Assembly: GCA_021781255.1 (NCBI GenBank)
Contig: JAJXXG010001057.1
Location: forward strand, 1-10,395
DNA length: 10,395 nt
Reading direction: 5' to 3'
Source of the DNA: Acidobacteriota bacterium
GTDB lineage: Bacteria > Acidobacteriota > Terriglobia > Terriglobales > Acidobacteriaceae
Of the stretch, positions 1 to 6,425 are shown piece by piece; the stretch's first letter is position 1; every line of letters begins with the position of its first letter. The position numbers were made by a program, and so were the translations under genes. The notes under the pieces were generated by a model. That model saw nothing but the letters and a program-made list of their open reading frames with translations, was not told the origin of the DNA and ran no database searches.

Positions 1-61
1 AAACTGGCTGGGAAGCTGAGGATTGCACGGGAACCGGCGTAAAGACGACCCGCAACACGAC

Positions 62-68
62 AGGGAGG
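62..68 (+). promoter_or_regulatory. Ribosome binding site of the DUF8021-like gene
   Basis: AGGGAGG lies 7 bases before the ATG at 76. It fixes that start. The 75 bases before the gene show no other recognisable signal. Confidence 0.7.
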
Positions 69-75
69 TAAGGAA

Positions 76-1140
76 ATGAAGCAGAGATTTCTACGGTTCT
101 TGATATCCGGCTTATTCATCCTGACGGCCGGTATGATACTGGGCCCAAACCCGGCCCGGGCCGCCAATGGCCAAACGCGTGGTACTTTGGCAGCGCCTTG
201 TGACCGCGCATGTCTGGAAGGTTTCGTCGATCAGTATCTCACTGCCATGGTGGCCAATGACCCCTCGCATCTGCCGGTAACGAAGACGGTCAAGTTCACC
301 GAGAACGGCCAGAGGCTGAAACTGGGAGACGGGCTTTGGAATACCATGACGGGCAAGGGAACCTACAAGCTCTACATCGCGGACCCGGATGCCGGAGAGG
401 TAGCATTTTTCGGCACCATCCGCGAGGCAGGCCTGCCGGCAATCCTGGCCCTTCGCCTAAAAATAGAAAACCGGAAGATTTCCGAGATCGAGACCATCGT
501 GGCGCGCCAGCCGAGTGGCGCCGAGAGCCTGGAGAAACTGGGAAGTCCCAATCCTGTATTCCTGGAAGCGATTCCTCCCGCGGAACGCGCTAGCCGCGCA
601 GACCTGATCAAGACCGCGAATATGTATTTTTCCGGCATTCAGTTGAACGATGGCAAGGGAGTGTACCCTTTCACCGACAACTGCAACCGGATCGAAAACG
701 GCATGCAGACGACCAATAATCCTTCGTTGACCATACCAGCCGATGTGCGCAGTTCGCAGGAGAAATCGCCAGAACGGAACGATGCGGCATATTCGCCTGC
801 ATGGAGCTGCAAGAAGCAGTTTCAGTCGGGACTGCTCCATTTTGTGACTCGCGTGCGGGACCGCCGTTTCCTGGTGGTCGATCGGGAACGCGGCCTGGTT
901 CTGGGCTTTACTTTCTTTGATCATGCCGCCGGCAAGACCCGCACGTTCAAGACGCCGGATGGGCGTACAGTTACCGCCGGTCCTACCACTCCCTGGACCT
1001 GGGAGATCGCCGAACTATTCAAGATCGAGAATGGAAAGCTCCGGCAGATCGAGGCGGTGCTGGAGCATTGCCCCTACGGGATGGGTTCGGGTTGGAGCAC
1101 CTGGGAACAATCGATGTCGTCGGAAGCGCGGACGCAGTAA
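76..1140 (+). CDS. Exported DUF8021-like protein of unknown function
   Basis: A 354-residue protein of unknown biochemical role. Residues 1 to about 29 form a classical signal peptide: basic start (MKQRFLR), hydrophobic core, and an ARA-type cleavage site near residue 29, so it is probably periplasmic or secreted. The mature part has two similar halves, about 42-150 and 175-345. Each resembles an NTF2-like fold and ends in a strand rich in Ile and Glu (IENRKISEIE and IENGKLRQIE). The C-terminal CPYGMGSGW (332-340) resembles what I recall as the end of the DUF8021 family, which occurs in fungi and soil bacteria. Cysteines at 42 and 46 (CDRAC) and three more in the second half could form disulfides. 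The gene is convergent with the transketolase operon, with 51 bases between stops, so it is not part of either operon. The family call is from recalled sequence style; no enzyme activity is assigned. Confidence 0.75.
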   Translation: MKQRFLRFLISGLFILTAGMILGPNPARAANGQTRGTLAAPCDRACLEGFVDQYLTAMVANDPSHLPVTKTVKFTENGQRLKLGDGLWNTMTGKGTYKLYIADPDAGEVAFFGTIREAGLPAILALRLKIENRKISEIETIVARQPSGAESLEKLGSPNPVFLEAIPPAERASRADLIKTANMYFSGIQLNDGKGVYPFTDNCNRIENGMQTTNNPSLTIPADVRSSQEKSPERNDAAYSPAWSCKKQFQSGLLHFVTRVRDRRFLVVDRERGLVLGFTFFDHAAGKTRTFKTPDGRTVTAGPTTPWTWEIAELFKIENGKLRQIEAVLEHCPYGMGSGWSTWEQSMSSEARTQ

Positions 1141-1191
1141 TTGCGCCGGCTTTGGCCGGGAATCTGGCGGCGGTGTAGCAGAGTTCGAGAC

Positions 1192-2166
1192 TTACGCCCG
1201 TGACAATGCAGGTGTAAGCATCATCTTTACGGCCGTCGCCGCCGCGGTTTTGTCGTAGCCGTATTTCCTGCGTAACGCTTCACCGCTGCCGAAGCCGGCA
1301 TAGACCTGCGGGATGCCAAGACGCTTGAATTTCTTCGGGTAAATACCCTCATCGGCAAAAGCATCCGCGATACTGGAGGCCAGCCCGCAGTCCATCAGGT
1401 GGTCTTCAAGCACGAGGAGATTTTCTGTCTCGGTGACGGCTTTGAAGAGAAGCTCCTTATCGAGCGGTTTGACGGAATACATATCCACAACGCGGGTATC
1501 GATTCCTTCGCCGGCGAGAAGATTGGCAGCTTCGAGTGCTTCGAAGACCATTTCTCCGTGGGCGATGATGGTAGCGTCTTTACCTTCGCGCGCCGTCAGC
1601 CCCTTGCCGATCTGAAAGGCATACTTGCCCGGCTCATAAAGCATGCGGTCTTTCTTGCCCTCAGCCAGGCGCAGGTACATCGGATGCGGATGGTCCATGC
1701 TGAGGAGCATGATGTCCCGCACCATGTTCGGATCGCCGATCGAAAGCACTGTCATGTTGACCAGCGACTTCATAATGCCGATGTCCTCCATCGCATTATG
1801 GGTGGAACCGGCTCCGGAGGTCAGGCCGCCCCCGGTCCCGATAAAGCGCACCGGCAGGTCCTGGTAGCAGATGGCGGTACGGTTCTGTTCGCAGGCGCGC
1901 ATGACCATGAATGGAATCATGCCGTAGATGAAGGGTATATTGCCCTCAAGCGCGAGCCCGGCCGCAATGCCGGCCACATTTTGCTCCGCCACGCCGACAT
2001 CGATGTATCTATCGGGGAACTCTTGTTTGAATTGCTTTAACGAGCTGCCGGTATCCGCAGTAATCGCCCAGATATTCTTGTGTTTCTGCGCCAGTTCGAC
2101 GATAGTGTCGCTGGTGACCGACCTGGCCGAGAGAATAGCGCCCAAGGTGAAGGTAACTCTCGTCAT
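1192..2166 (-). CDS. Transketolase, C-terminal subunit (split type)
   Basis: A 324-residue protein covering the pyrimidine-binding and C-terminal domains of a transketolase. It is expected to pair with the neighbouring N-terminal subunit as a heteromeric thiamine-diphosphate enzyme in the cytoplasm. The family's catalytic Glu is visible as E61 in DVGVAEQNV (57-64), followed by GIAAGLALEG. GAGSTHNAMED (118-128) corresponds to the conserved His loop near the active site in transketolase and DXS-like proteins. The C-terminal domain runs from about 190 and includes VDMYSVKPLD, typical of this group. The ATG at 2166 overlaps the TGA of the upstream subunit gene in an ATGA, so the two are translationally coupled. 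Split transketolases are used both for general pentose phosphate work and for special substrates (for example apulose phosphate, or sulfofructose in sulfoquinovose breakdown). The substrate here cannot be read from sequence. Confidence 0.92.
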   Translation of the reverse strand: MTRVTFTLGAILSARSVTSDTIVELAQKHKNIWAITADTGSSLKQFKQEFPDRYIDVGVAEQNVAGIAAGLALEGNIPFIYGMIPFMVMRACEQNRTAICYQDLPVRFIGTGGGLTSGAGSTHNAMEDIGIMKSLVNMTVLSIGDPNMVRDIMLLSMDHPHPMYLRLAEGKKDRMLYEPGKYAFQIGKGLTAREGKDATIIAHGEMVFEALEAANLLAGEGIDTRVVDMYSVKPLDKELLFKAVTETENLLVLEDHLMDCGLASSIADAFADEGIYPKKFKRLGIPQVYAGFGSGEALRRKYGYDKTAAATAVKMMLTPALSRA

Positions 2167-3023
2167 TTCGAACCTCCAATCCGGGCAAAATCGGCTTCAA
2201 TGTCGACCATGGCTTTTTCCTTATCGGCTTCGCTCAAGGCGCCGGCATGCCAGGCAAGGTTGCGTTCCATAAATTTCACGCCTTTGCCTTTAGTCGTAGC
2301 CGCAATAATGGCAGTGGGTTTGTCGGAATTCGACGGAGGCAGGCTATCGAGTGCGTCGACAATCTGGTTCATATCGTGGCCGTCGATTTCGACCACGTTC
2401 CAGTTGAACGCCCGCCACTTATCCGCGTAGGGCTCGAGGTGAATGTAATCGTCGTCAAAGCTGCCCATGAGCTGCTTGTTTCTGTCCACCACTCCGATAA
2501 GGTTCCCGAGCCTGTAAGAGCTTGCGGTGTTCGCGGCTTCCCAGATCTCGCCTTCGCAGGTTTCGCCATCGCCCATCATGCAGAATACGCGGTGATTTTC
2601 TTTCTTCAACCGGGCGGAAAAAGCCATCCCTACGCCGATGGCAAGGCCCTGGCCGAGCGAGCCGGTCGAGCATTCCACGCCGGGAAGCTGAACTTTGCAG
2701 GGGTGCATGCCGTAGGCGCTGTCGAGCTGGCCATACGTCCTGACGATTTCATCGAAATCGAAATAGCCCCGCAAAGACATCGCGATATACATGCAGACAG
2801 CGCCGTGCCCCTTGCTTAAGAGGAAGCGGTCCCGCGCGGGGTCTTTGATGTTTTTGGGGTTGGTATTCATGCCGTGATGAAAGAGCCCAATCAGCAGGTC
2901 AGTCATCGAGAGATCACCGCCGATGTGCACGGGGCCTTCGTAGCTGCCGCACAAATGAAGCAGTTTCTTGCGCATTTCATACGCAAGCTCTTGCAGGCGT
3001 TTTACTTCTTTCTGATCAGCCAT
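2163..3023 (-). CDS. Transketolase, N-terminal subunit (split type)
   Basis: A 286-residue thiamine-diphosphate-binding half of a transketolase. Visible motifs are LSKGHG (69-74), STGSLGQGL (119-127), the GDGE start of the diphosphate/Mg motif (151-154) with its distal Asn at about 182 in VVDRNKQ, and TTKGKGVKFME with a conserved WH at 258-259. It is the first gene of a two-gene minus-strand operon and overlaps the C-terminal subunit gene by 4 bases. A weak AAAGAG on the minus strand (3037-3032) lies 8 bases before the ATG. About 740 bases separate it from the divergent cupin gene, and its promoter should lie there. No sugar kinase, aldolase or transporter accompanies it in the window, so a dedicated sugar pathway is not evident. 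Membership of the transketolase family is secure; the physiological substrate is open. Confidence 0.92.
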   Translation of the reverse strand: MADQKEVKRLQELAYEMRKKLLHLCGSYEGPVHIGGDLSMTDLLIGLFHHGMNTNPKNIKDPARDRFLLSKGHGAVCMYIAMSLRGYFDFDEIVRTYGQLDSAYGMHPCKVQLPGVECSTGSLGQGLAIGVGMAFSARLKKENHRVFCMMGDGETCEGEIWEAANTASSYRLGNLIGVVDRNKQLMGSFDDDYIHLEPYADKWRAFNWNVVEIDGHDMNQIVDALDSLPPSNSDKPTAIIAATTKGKGVKFMERNLAWHAGALSEADKEKAMVDIEADFARIGGSK

Positions 3024-3371
3024 GAAGAATGCTCTTTCTGCAATGGTCTTTCATTGAACGTTGATTTCAAGCGTCAGATGCCGGAGATCAATATTCCCCT
3101 GACCCCTGGTTTTGAGCATCGCTCGAAATTGATTGGCCACGCTCTCGATCTGAGCAAGAGGTCTACGCCATGGCCCGCGGGGTCGAGCAACCGCAAACGC
3201 AGTTCCCTGTTATTGCTTTAACCATGTAGCGGAAGTATAAAGGCACAAGATCGGACCTGCAAGTCTACGATCAAGAGTGGCGTTCCTGCCCGGCAAAGCC
3301 GTGCGGGATCTCCGGTCTTGCCCGCAGGAGAGAACCAGGAGCGCAAGATTCCCTGTTCGCAAATTTTCCAG

Positions 3372-3400
3372 TTGACAAAGCCTGGGATCAAGAGAATACT
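3372..3400 (+). promoter_or_regulatory. Candidate sigma-70-type promoter
   Basis: A perfect TTGACA (3372-3377) is followed after 17 bases by AATACT (3395-3400), a 4 of 6 match to TATAAT. It points toward the cupin genes, about 140 bases before the remnant and 365 before the intact cupin. On the opposite strand the sequence just downstream reads TATAGT, so a promoter toward the transketolase genes is also possible. No transcript data can be inferred. Confidence 0.4.
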
Positions 3401-3407
3401 GCTCACT

Positions 3408-3437
3408 ATACAATACGACAGTATCGTAATACAATAC
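3408..3437. promoter_or_regulatory. Candidate operator: phased direct repeat with internal palindrome
   Basis: The 9-mer ATACAATAC occurs exactly at 3408-3416 and 3429-3437, 21 bases apart, which is two helical turns. The stretch between contains a perfect inverted repeat, TACGA at 3414-3418 and TCGTA at 3424-3428 around a 5-base centre. ATAC and GTAT elements alternate at 3413, 3421 and 3429. It sits just downstream of the candidate promoter, a position suited to repression. Which regulator binds is unknown; the only one encoded in the window is the IclR protein. Confidence 0.45.
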
Positions 3438-3536
3438 ATTGGGAACACCGGGATACTGCGACGCCCGTTGATTTACGGGCTTCCGTTTCTGATTCGAGGC
3501 GCCGCAGCTTCGGTAAGCAAGTGAGAGGGAGCAAAC

Positions 3537-3749
3537 ACGAAAAAGGTGGGACTGAAGAACGTCAGGCATTATCAGGCGGCGCAAAATTTCAATGCGGCTG
3601 CACTGAAACTGCACGGCAAAGAAGAGCCCGGCATCCGGACCCTCTGCACTGGCCTGACACACTTCCTCCCCGGCGGCGGCACGGGCGCGGCCCTGGCCGT
3701 CGAAACTCTGCAGCCAGGAATTCAACCCGCAACGGAACTCATTTCTTGA
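3537..3749 (+). pseudogene. Decayed, truncated cupin gene
   Basis: The frame ending in TGA at 3747-3749 encodes KNVRHYQAAQNFNAAALKLH followed by GKEEPG and HFLPGGG. This resembles the N-terminal half of small cupins and aligns with residues about 10-46 of the intact cupin just downstream (shared HFN/NFN, GxK/ALKLHG and FLPxGG pattern). It stops after about 50 recognisable residues, before the cupin barrel's second motif. A good ribosome binding site, AGGGAG at 3526-3531, lies 5 bases before an ACG codon at 3537, where an ATG would be expected. The first standard in-frame start is the GTG at 3546. Lost start plus truncation argues for a pseudogene, though a 67-residue protein from the GTG cannot be excluded. 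Alternative: a short genuine regulatory peptide gene. Confidence 0.55.
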
Positions 3750-3756
3750 AGGAGGA
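3748..3756 (+). promoter_or_regulatory. Strong ribosome binding site deciding a GTG start
   Basis: GAAGGAGGA lies 9 bases before the GTG at 3766 and overlaps the stop codon of the cupin remnant. It fixes the non-ATG start of the intact cupin gene. Confidence 0.75.
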
Positions 3757-3765
3757 TTTCACGCA

Positions 3766-4101
3766 GTGATCAAGGTAAAAGACGCGCATGGCATTCCTTA
3801 TGACGGCCCCGGGCATTTCAACGTCTTCGGCATTAAGAAGATTACCGGCGAGCAAGCCAAGCATTTCATCGTCAACTATTCGTATTTTCTGCCCAATGGC
3901 GGCTGCGTCATGGGCGCCGCCGCAAAGGAGAGGGTCTACTACATGATCAGCGGGACCATGACCTGCAACGGCAAGAACGGCGAAAAGCATGATCTGGAGC
4001 CGGGCGATCTTCTTTACATCGCGCCTGGCGAGGAGCGCGACATGGTGATCACGGGCGGAAAGCCCGCCGAAGTGCTCGTGCTCATGGCAACCGAGGAATG
4101 A
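3766..4101 (+). CDS. Small single-domain cupin protein
   Basis: A 111-residue protein read from GTG. It is one cupin barrel: GHFNVFGIKK (16-25), FLPNGG (41-46), ERVYYMISGTM (55-65), then LEPGDLLYIAPGEER (77-91) and a final hydrophobic strand. In metal-binding cupins the first motif carries HxH and a Glu, and the second a His. Here E55 is present, but the HxH positions read as MGA/AA and the second-motif His position reads Arg (about R91). The usual metal site therefore seems missing, and a binding or isomerase-like role is as likely as oxygenase activity. It lies alone between the cupin remnant and the inverted repeat and points the same way as the SDR-cyclase-dehydrogenase run 246 bases downstream. 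Function is unknown; involvement in the neighbouring catabolic pathway is inferred only from position. Confidence 0.85.
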   Translation: MIKVKDAHGIPYDGPGHFNVFGIKKITGEQAKHFIVNYSYFLPNGGCVMGAAAKERVYYMISGTMTCNGKNGEKHDLEPGDLLYIAPGEERDMVITGGKPAEVLVLMATEE

Positions 4102-4191
4102 CAGCCGGGCAGGTGCTGTACGGCGACGGCGGATTCACGGCCGGTTAATGCGTGGTGAAGTCGCTGTGACCGCCGGGGCAGTCCGCGCGAG

Positions 4192-4255
4192 TAGAGCTTG
4201 TTATTTACTTTCTCGCGACCTGCGCAGGCCACGCGAAAGTCAATAACAGGCTCTA
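4192..4255. repeat. Large imperfect inverted repeat (64 bp)
   Basis: The left arm 4192-4217 begins TAGAGCTTGTTATTTACTTT. The right arm 4232-4255 ends with CAATAACAGGCTCTA. They pair along almost their whole length with a few mismatches and one two-base bulge. The 14-base centre contains a second, perfect palindrome, CCTGCGCAGG (4219-4228). There is no T-run after it, so it is not a typical intrinsic terminator. It lies in the gap before the SDR gene. It could be a REP-like or MITE-like element, an mRNA-stabilising hairpin, or a protein-binding site. Confidence 0.8.
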
Positions 4256-4347
4256 AGGAGCATCAGGCTTCCGGACGCCGGGTTGCCCTCATTTGGCGAT
4301 ATCCGCGATGTTCGTCATTATGTCCTGGCTCGATAGGAGAAGACAGA

Positions 4348-5136
4348 ATGGTAGACAAACAGTTTGTGAACCAATTGTTTGATGTGAAAGGAAAAGTTGC
4401 ACTTATTACGGGCGCCACAGGTGCATTGGGAAAGGCGATTGCCCTCGGTTACGGCCTGGCAGGCATGAAACTGGCAATTACAGGGCGTGGAGAGGGTAAA
4501 TGCAAGGCTCTTTGCGACGAGCTTCAAGGTCATGGAATTGAATGCGCTTACTTCACCGGCGATCCGGCTGTCGAAGCGGATGTTATCGAGGTGGTTAAGA
4601 AGGCAGTTGCAAAGTTCGGTGAAATCAATGTGCTGCTGACAGCGGCCGGATACAATCATGCGCAACCAATCGTGGAGCAGACCCTGGAGGAATGGAAGAA
4701 GATCATGGACTCTGATGTTCAGGGCACCTGGCTCTTCTGCAAGTACGTGGGTGAGCAGATGATTGCCCAGGGCAAAGGCGGCAAGGTGATCCTGGTTTCC
4801 TCTGCCAGATCCAAAATGGGTATGGCCGGCTACACGGGTTACTGCACGGCAAAGGCGGGCATCGACCTGATGGCCCAGTCCCTGGCTTGCGAATGGACCG
4901 CGAAGCACAAAATCAATGTGAACACCATCAACCCGACCGTCTTCCGTTCTGACTTGACGGAATGGATGTTCGATCCCGAGAGTGCTGTTTACAAGAACTT
5001 CCTGAAGCGTCTTCCTATTGGCCGCCTCGGTGAACCTGATGACTTCATTGGGCCTTGCATCTTCCTTGCGTCGAGCGCCAGCGACTTTATGACCGGCGCC
5101 AATGTTGCGGTGGAAGGCGGCTACTGGGCCAACTAA
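4348..5136 (+). CDS. Short-chain dehydrogenase/reductase, candidate phloroglucinol reductase
   Basis: A 262-residue classical SDR, cytoplasmic and NAD(P)H-dependent. Visible are the nucleotide-binding TGATGALG (21-28), TGR at 45-47, which leans toward NADPH, TAAG in place of NNAG (98-101), the catalytic Ser at about 152 (VSSARS) and YCTAK (Y165, K169). The C-terminus is GGYWAN. It resembles the gluconate-5-dehydrogenase-like group. I chose ATG 4348 because GGAGA (4336-4340) precedes it and the family N-terminus begins there; an in-frame start at 4198 would run through the inverted repeat. It is followed by a ring-opening-type hydrolase and a hydroxyacid dehydrogenase. Known phloroglucinol reductases are SDRs, so reduction of phloroglucinol to dihydrophloroglucinol is a reasonable inference from context. 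Other carbonyl or polyol substrates are possible. SDR membership is certain; the substrate is not. Confidence 0.9.
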   Translation: MVDKQFVNQLFDVKGKVALITGATGALGKAIALGYGLAGMKLAITGRGEGKCKALCDELQGHGIECAYFTGDPAVEADVIEVVKKAVAKFGEINVLLTAAGYNHAQPIVEQTLEEWKKIMDSDVQGTWLFCKYVGEQMIAQGKGGKVILVSSARSKMGMAGYTGYCTAKAGIDLMAQSLACEWTAKHKINVNTINPTVFRSDLTEWMFDPESAVYKNFLKRLPIGRLGEPDDFIGPCIFLASSASDFMTGANVAVEGGYWAN

Positions 5137-5191
5137 ACACGGCGCTGACGCAGGCGCCGGTGTAAACAACGCAGGAGTAAAACGAACGGCC

Positions 5192-5257
5192 ATGGAAAGA
5201 ATTGCGATCGTGGGGCGGGAATGATGGGGCACGGGCATCGCCCAGGTGTTTGCCGCC
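5192..5257 (+). pseudogene. Frameshifted 5' fragment of a 3-hydroxyacyl-CoA dehydrogenase-type gene
   Basis: These 66 bases match the first 66 bases of the intact dehydrogenase gene at 6426 in about 59 of 67 aligned columns by eye. A one-base deletion in the GAG part of the GxGxxG motif makes the reading frame stop at TGA 5222-5224. A one-base insertion near 5233 restores the frame, so the original peptide would have begun MERIAIVGAGMMGHGIAQVF. Homology ends after the FAA codons and the next 140 bases are unrecognised. AGGAG at 5173-5177 may be its old ribosome binding site. The fragment sits between the SDR and cyclase genes. Because it differs from the intact copy at several silent-type positions, it is probably an old paralogue, not a recent copy. 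Confidence 0.8.
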
Positions 5258-5363
5258 GCAAGAGCCTGGAAGAGCGTAGTCTCTGACCGGAAGACGCTCA
5301 GGTTCGTACCTCACACGCTTGCGACAGAGGAAGGCCGCAAGGTGGGGCACGGGCCGAATATAG

Positions 5364-5390
5364 GAACTTAAATTGTTGCACTGAACTTAA
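5364..5390 (+). repeat. Direct repeat GAACTTAA before the cyclase gene
   Basis: GAACTTAA occurs at 5364-5371 and 5383-5390, 19 bases apart, in an AT-rich patch just before the ribosome binding site GGAGGAA (5392-5398) of the cyclase gene. It could be a regulator site or promoter remnant, or chance. Confidence 0.35.
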
Positions 5391-5401
5391 CGGAGGAAGT
5401 T

Positions 5402-6334
5402 ATGGGAAAGAAAGTTTTCGTAGATCTGAGCCACCCTTTTTTTGGAGACATGCCGCTGTGGCCATACTTCTCCAAACCTGAGATCGCGCCCATGCACAGC
5501 ATGGCGAAGGGTGGGGTACTGACTCAAACCATTAAATGCACCATGCACACCGGCACGCATGCCGACGCTCCCCGCCACGTTATGGAGCGCATGTTCAATG
5601 GCGAACGCGCCCTTTACTCGCACGAGCTGCCGGTGGACGCCTATTGCGGCGACGCCGTCTGCCTCGATGTTCGCGTGGATCGCTGGAAGCTGATCATGCC
5701 CAAGGACCTGGAAGATGCCGTGGCTCGCGCCGGTATGAAGCCCTCGGAGCTGGAGGGCATGGTGGTGTGCCTGAACACCGGGATGCACCGAAAGTTCGAC
5801 GACAGCAAGGAGTACTATCACTACTCGCTCGGCACCGGCATCGACGCCGGCAAATGGTTTGTGAAACACAAGGTGAAGGTGGTGGCTCTCGATCAGCAGG
5901 CCCTGGATCACCCGCTGCACACCTCGATGGGCAACAACGGCACGCGCATGAAGCTTGAGGGGTTCAGCGGCAAGTCGATCTGCGACGAGTACGTGGAGCA
6001 GTTCGGCGAGGAGGCCTACGCCGAGTTCGACAAAGAGCTTTACATCAAGGTGCACGGGAAGAAGAAATATGACGAGAAGTTCGGCGAGCTGGAAGCCATC
6101 GGCTGCTACGGCACGTGGGAACCCTGCCACAAAACGTTGCTGGGCAACGGCATCGTGGGCGTCGAGAACCTGGGCGGCGATCTGGATAAGGTGAAGGGCA
6201 AGCGGTTCCGCTTTTTCGCCCTGCCCATCCGCTGGCACCTGGGCGATGGTTCCATGGTCCGCTGCGTGGCCGAGATCGACGAGGCCGATCTGGTTCCCGC
6301 CGAGCCGCGGCTCTACAAGTACGGAGCCATGTAG
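5402..6334 (+). CDS. Cyclase-family metallohydrolase, candidate dihydrophloroglucinol cyclohydrolase
   Basis: A 310-residue protein of the cyclase / kynurenine formamidase-like family (PF04199), cytoplasmic. The family's divalent-metal motif HxGTHxDxPxH is intact as HTGTHADAPRH at residues 49-59, giving H49, H53 and D55 as likely ligands. A second family region, GTGIDAGKWF through VVALDQQALDHP (144-171), matches the substrate and metal pocket end of these enzymes. The gene has a strong GGAGGAA site 3 bases before its ATG. Members hydrolyse cyclic amides, lactones and cyclic diketones. Dihydrophloroglucinol cyclohydrolase, which opens the ring to 3-hydroxy-5-oxohexanoate, belongs to this family. 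Placement directly between an SDR and a hydroxyacid dehydrogenase supports that role by context only. At 310 residues it is longer than many family members (often 210-260), with an extra C-terminal segment after about residue 205. Confidence 0.9.
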   Translation: MGKKVFVDLSHPFFGDMPLWPYFSKPEIAPMHSMAKGGVLTQTIKCTMHTGTHADAPRHVMERMFNGERALYSHELPVDAYCGDAVCLDVRVDRWKLIMPKDLEDAVARAGMKPSELEGMVVCLNTGMHRKFDDSKEYYHYSLGTGIDAGKWFVKHKVKVVALDQQALDHPLHTSMGNNGTRMKLEGFSGKSICDEYVEQFGEEAYAEFDKELYIKVHGKKKYDEKFGELEAIGCYGTWEPCHKTLLGNGIVGVENLGGDLDKVKGKRFRFFALPIRWHLGDGSMVRCVAEIDEADLVPAEPRLYKYGAM

Positions 6335-6348
6335 CCTGGTTCAAACGC

Positions 6349-6387
6349 CATGACAGCCCATTGCCGCGTGGGAGGCGGGCTGTCGTG
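6349..6387 (+). repeat. Intergenic hairpin between cyclase and dehydrogenase genes
   Basis: CATGACAGCCC (6349-6359) can pair with GGGCTGTCGTG (6377-6387) over 11 base pairs, counting one G-U pair in RNA, around a 17-base loop. No T-run follows, so simple termination is unlikely. In a cotranscribed cluster it could protect or process mRNA and set different levels of the two enzymes. Confidence 0.6.
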
Positions 6388-6425
6388 GCACAGCGGATCA
6401 ATCTGCGAAAACAAGAGAAACGACC

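Larger units (their letters stand above)
3024..3536. other. Gene-free divergent intergenic region
   Basis: About 510 bases between the transketolase operon and the cupin remnant. I recognise no protein in any frame. The open stretches on both strands here have unconvincing composition and no ribosome binding sites. The only structure I can support is the promoter and operator-like block at 3372-3438. Its length suggests either a lost gene or an extended regulatory region serving both directions. Confidence 0.55.

Noticed and set aside
1141..1191. CCGGC/GCCGG stem between convergent genes considered as a terminator
   Set aside because: Five-base stem, no T-run; not distinguishable from chance in GC-rich DNA.
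1399..2040. 213-codon plus-strand frame opposite the transketolase C-subunit
   Set aside because: His/Asp-rich antisense shadow of a well-supported gene with complete motifs on the other strand.
3210..3725. 171-codon minus-strand open frame
   Set aside because: No recognisable domain. It runs antisense to the cupin remnant and across the candidate operator; composition looks like non-coding read-through.
4198..4347. In-frame upstream extension of the SDR gene (start at 4198)
   Set aside because: It would translate through the large inverted repeat, lacks a ribosome binding site and adds 50 residues with no family match. ATG 4348 has GGAGA before it and matches the usual SDR start.
5387..6238. 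283-codon minus-strand frame opposite the cyclase gene
   Set aside because: Antisense shadow rich in His, Val and Leu. The plus-strand gene has a strong ribosome binding site and intact metal motif.
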